NCBI GenBank assembly: GCA_016293265.1
Contig: JAEDEN010000090.1
Location: 1 to 6,536, forward strand
Source: Oscillospiraceae bacterium
GTDB taxonomy: Bacteria > Bacillota > Clostridia > Oscillospirales > Oscillospiraceae
Direction of reading: 5' to 3'
Length of the DNA: 6,536 nucleotides
The position numbers were made by a program, and so were the translations under genes. Below the pieces are notes generated by a model, which saw only the letters and a list, made by a program, of their open reading frames with translations, made no database searches and was not told the DNA's origin. This document shows, one piece after another, positions 4,606 through 6,536 of this stretch (positions within the stretch are counted from its first letter, which is position 1; each line of letters begins with the position of its first letter).

Positions 4606-5544
4606 TCAGGCTTTCAGGGCCATTTCCCACTCCCGAAGGGTGGGAGAAAGGCGGTTTTCCCGGCCGGTAAAGGCAAATCCCCGGTCCTCATAGAGCCGAC
4701 GTGCGGCGTCGTTGTTCTCCAGGATCCAGAGGGTAGGGGCGGTGCCGGTTTCCCGGATGGCGAAATCCAGCAGCCGCCGCCCGTAGCCCAGGCCCTGGGC
4801 CTCCGGCAGGACATAAAGGTCGCCGATCCTGCCGCCGCAAAGGCTGACAAGGCCAAGTACCTGCCCCCCGTTGGAGAGGGTGAAGACCCGCTTCCCCCAG
4901 GCTGCTCCGGCTTCCAGGTAAGCTGTCCGCTCCTCCGGCGTGTGCCGCGCCAGGAATTCCGGGGGGCAGAAGCCGTGGGACGCCTGCCAAGCCTTCGACA
5001 GAACCGCCCCGGCGGAGCGGAAATCCTCCTCGCTGCGGCACTCCCGGATGGGGCAGTCCCGCCGCTTCTGGAAAGCGATACGGGGGGTCTTGTCCTCCAG
5101 TATGATGGTGCCGCACTCGGTAAAGCCCAGACGCGCCATAGCGGTGCGCATGGTGGTGTTGCTCTCGTGGGTGTCCACCCGGAGGACCGGGCAGCGGGCA
5201 AGGGCCCATTCGGCGCAGAAGCCCATGACGCCCCGCAGCTTTCCTGAGGACGCCAGCCGGTGGATAACGCCGTAGGGGGCGTCGTCTGGCCAGGCACCGT
5301 CGATGACGGCGTAGGTGGGCTCCACGTGCCGGCCAACAAGGTAGCAGAAGACGGCCTCGGCCACCCCGCCCTCCTCCACCACGAAGCCCCGGCCCAGGGC
5401 GATATCCTGGCGGATCAGCTCCTCGCTGGGGTAACCGTTCACCCACTGGACGGTGTTGCCGTTACGGCGCATGTAGTCTCTTCCCCCGTCGAACAGGGCC
5501 ATCAACCGGGGGAGCTCGGCCTCCCCGGCAGGTCGGATGTGCAT
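4606..5544 (-). CDS. Tandem two-domain GNAT N-acetyltransferase
   Basis: A 312-residue cytosolic protein made of two complete GCN5-related acetyltransferase domains; most family members are a single domain of 140-180 residues. Domain 1 (about 1-160) has the signature of a distinct GNAT subgroup. It shows GVIHRLASSGKLRGVMGFCAEWA (92-114) where the acetyl-CoA loop lies, then LRVDTHESNTTMRTAMARLGFTECG (121-145) and the ending RIAFQK (155-160). Its loop lacks the usual Q/R-x-x-G-x-G/A. Domain 2 (about 164-312) has a textbook motif A, IGDLYVLPEAQGLGYGRRLLDFA (240-262, with QGLGYG at 250-255), and motif B, WILENNDAARRLYEDRGFAFTG (273-294). Acetyl-CoA is the expected donor; the acceptor (a small amine, antibiotic or protein) is unknown. 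The ATG is preceded by AAGGAGGG with a gap of about 7 nt. No clear promoter was found in the 72 bp after glnS, so readthrough from glnS past an imperfect terminator is possible. A strong terminator follows at 4431-4464. Confidence 0.95.
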   Translation of the reverse strand: MHIRPAGEAELPRLMALFDGGRDYMRRNGNTVQWVNGYPSEELIRQDIALGRGFVVEEGGVAEAVFCYLVGRHVEPTYAVIDGAWPDDAPYGVIHRLASSGKLRGVMGFCAEWALARCPVLRVDTHESNTTMRTAMARLGFTECGTIILEDKTPRIAFQKRRDCPIRECRSEEDFRSAGAVLSKAWQASHGFCPPEFLARHTPEERTAYLEAGAAWGKRVFTLSNGGQVLGLVSLCGGRIGDLYVLPEAQGLGYGRRLLDFAIRETGTAPTLWILENNDAARRLYEDRGFAFTGRENRLSPTLREWEMALKA

Positions 5545-5578
5545 GGCAGTTCCCTCCTTGGGATGATGCGAATGAACA

Positions 5579-5603
5579 AAAGGGGCGGTTTATCCGTCCC
5601 TTT
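5579..5603 (-). terminator. Intrinsic terminator of glnS
   Basis: On the minus strand AAAGGGACGG pairs with CCGCCCCTTT around a 5-nt loop, with one A-C mismatch, and is followed by TTG and then TTC. It begins 13 nt after the glnS stop codon. The mismatch and the short T-run suggest incomplete termination, which would let some transcription continue into the GNAT gene. Confidence 0.65.
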
Positions 5604-5616
5604 CGTTGTGAGTTTC

Positions 5617-6536
5617 TTACTTCCTGAAGCTGTCCTTCAGGGAGACGCTGCGGTTGAAAACCAGGTGCTCCGGGGAGGAGTCCACGCTGTCCAGGCAGAA
5701 GTAGCCCAGGCGCATGAACTGGAAGGAGGGCGCGGTATGGCCCAGCTTCTCGGTCTTCTCGTAGTCCTCCGCCGCAGCCAGAAGGCTCCGCTCCACCTTG
5801 CAGCCGGTTAGGATCTCCAGGGAGTCGGGGTTCAGACAGTCCAGGAAGTCCTTGTCCGCTCCGTCGGGGTCGGCATCCGTGAAGAGGTTGTCGTAGAGCC
5901 GGACCTCGGCGTCCAGGGCGGTGGCGGCGTCCACCCAGTGGAGGGTCGCCCCCTTGACCTTGCGGCCGTCGGCGGGGTCGCCGCCCCGGCTCTCCGGGTC
6001 GTAAGTCGCCAGGACCTCAATCACATTCCCGTTCCCGTCCTTGACGCAGCCGGTGCAGGTGATGAGGTAGGCCCCCTTCAGGCGGCACTCGGGGCCATTG
6101 GGGGTGAGGCGCTTGTACTTGGGCACCGGGACCTCCAGGAAGTCGTCGGCCTCGATCCAGAGGTGACGGGAGAAGCTGACCTCCCGGGTCCCGGCGGCGG
6201 GGTCCACGGGGTTATTCTCCACGGTGACCGTCTCAGTCTGTCCCTCGGGATAGTTGGTGAGGGTGAGCTTCACCGGGTGCAGCACACCCATGACCCGCTG
6301 GGCAGTCTCGTTGAGATCCTCCCGCAGGCAGTGCTCCAGGAAGCTGTACTCCACCACGTTGGCAGACTTGGCCACACCGATGCGCTCGCAGAAGTTCCGG
6401 ATGGAGCGAGCGGTGTAGCCCCGGCGGCGCAGACCGCAGAGGGTAGGCATCCGGGGATCGTCCCAGCCGGAGACTCTCCCCTCCTCCACCAGCTTCCGGA
6501 GCTTGCGCTTGCTCATGACGGTGTGGTCGATGCCCA
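5617..6536 (-). CDS. glnS: Glutaminyl-tRNA synthetase, C-terminal part (cut by window edge)
   Basis: The enzyme joins glutamine to tRNA-Gln using ATP, in the cytosol. About 306 residues are visible; the N-terminal half with the Rossmann fold and HIGH-type motif lies beyond position 6536. The frame stays open to the edge, and the visible part starts just before the class I KMSKR-type motif, seen as HTVMSKRKL. The ATG at 6516-6514 is the Met of this motif and not a start codon. Conserved GlnRS stretches follow: GWDDPRMPTLCGLRRRGYT and REDLNETAQRVMGVLHPVKL. The two-barrel anticodon-binding region runs to the typical ending LGYFCLDS...HLVFNRSVSLKDSFRK. The end falls where standard GlnRS proteins end, with no YqeY-type extension. 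The DDPRMPT segment and the barrels fit GlnRS rather than GluRS. A terminator follows 13 nt after the stop. Confidence 0.97.
   Translation of the reverse strand, partial: GIDHTVMSKRKLRKLVEEGRVSGWDDPRMPTLCGLRRRGYTARSIRNFCERIGVAKSANVVEYSFLEHCLREDLNETAQRVMGVLHPVKLTLTNYPEGQTETVTVENNPVDPAAGTREVSFSRHLWIEADDFLEVPVPKYKRLTPNGPECRLKGAYLITCTGCVKDGNGNVIEVLATYDPESRGGDPADGRKVKGATLHWVDAATALDAEVRLYDNLFTDADPDGADKDFLDCLNPDSLEILTGCKVERSLLAAAEDYEKTEKLGHTAPSFQFMRLGYFCLDSVDSSPEHLVFNRSVSLKDSFRK

Noticed and set aside
4352..4630. Overlapping minus-strand frames of 92 and 67 codons between the GNAT and lipoprotein genes
   Set aside because: They run through the 15-bp terminator hairpin and the lipoprotein promoter, show no family resemblance, and have no spaced ribosome binding site.
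6514..6516. ATG as the apparent start of the glnS frame
   Set aside because: It is the methionine of the catalytic MSKRKL motif. Upstream in-frame codons (GIDHTV) match GlnRS and the frame continues past the window edge.

Overview
The window is GC-rich and reads like a chromosomal segment of a gut-type member of the Clostridia, most likely Oscillospiraceae-like. This is an inference. It rests on the combination of high GC, strong AGGAGG-type ribosome binding sites, a Cthe_2159-type carbohydrate-binding lipoprotein and a glutaminyl-tRNA synthetase. No rRNA, tRNA, CRISPR array, transposase or phage gene was seen. Five protein genes are well supported: four on the minus strand and one on the plus strand.

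Layout from left to right. Positions 1-292 hold no convincing protein gene. Read on the minus strand they have the architecture of a transcription unit: a sigma-70-like promoter (261-289), about 200 nt of highly foldable sequence, a near-perfect 15-bp hairpin (23-55) and an AGGAGG-type ribosome binding site at the very edge (9-14). This could be a leader RNA of a gene outside the window, or a free-standing RNA. Next come the terminator of the EamA/DMT exporter (293-332) and the exporter itself (362-1303, minus). A divergent LysR regulator follows (1411-2277, plus). They share a 107-bp region with a near-consensus promoter for the regulator, a weaker overlapping promoter for the exporter, and dyad and direct repeats that could be the regulator's operator.

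Between lysR and the next convergent gene lies a 389-bp non-coding stretch (2278-2666). It is packed with at least eight separate inverted repeats of very different base composition, which is the strangest DNA in the window. A 562-residue lipoprotein follows (2667-4355, minus), with a Cthe_2159-like beta-helical carbohydrate-binding fold and a Gly-rich then Pro-rich, acidic C-terminal tail. Its promoter region carries two TTTCAGG direct repeats 11 bp apart placed where a -35 box should be, which resembles an OmpR/PhoB-type response-regulator site. Then come a terminator (4431-4464), a 312-residue protein made of two tandem GNAT acetyltransferase domains (4606-5544, minus), another terminator (5579-5603), and the C-terminal half of glutaminyl-tRNA synthetase (5617 to beyond 6536, minus).

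Functionally, the EamA exporter and LysR regulator look like a self-contained metabolite-efflux and sensor pair. The other genes appear to be separately terminated single-gene units with no evident shared pathway. No complete new multi-gene system is visible. The items most worth following up are the candidate RNA at the left edge, the palindrome-packed intergenic region, and the response-regulator-like site before the lipoprotein gene.
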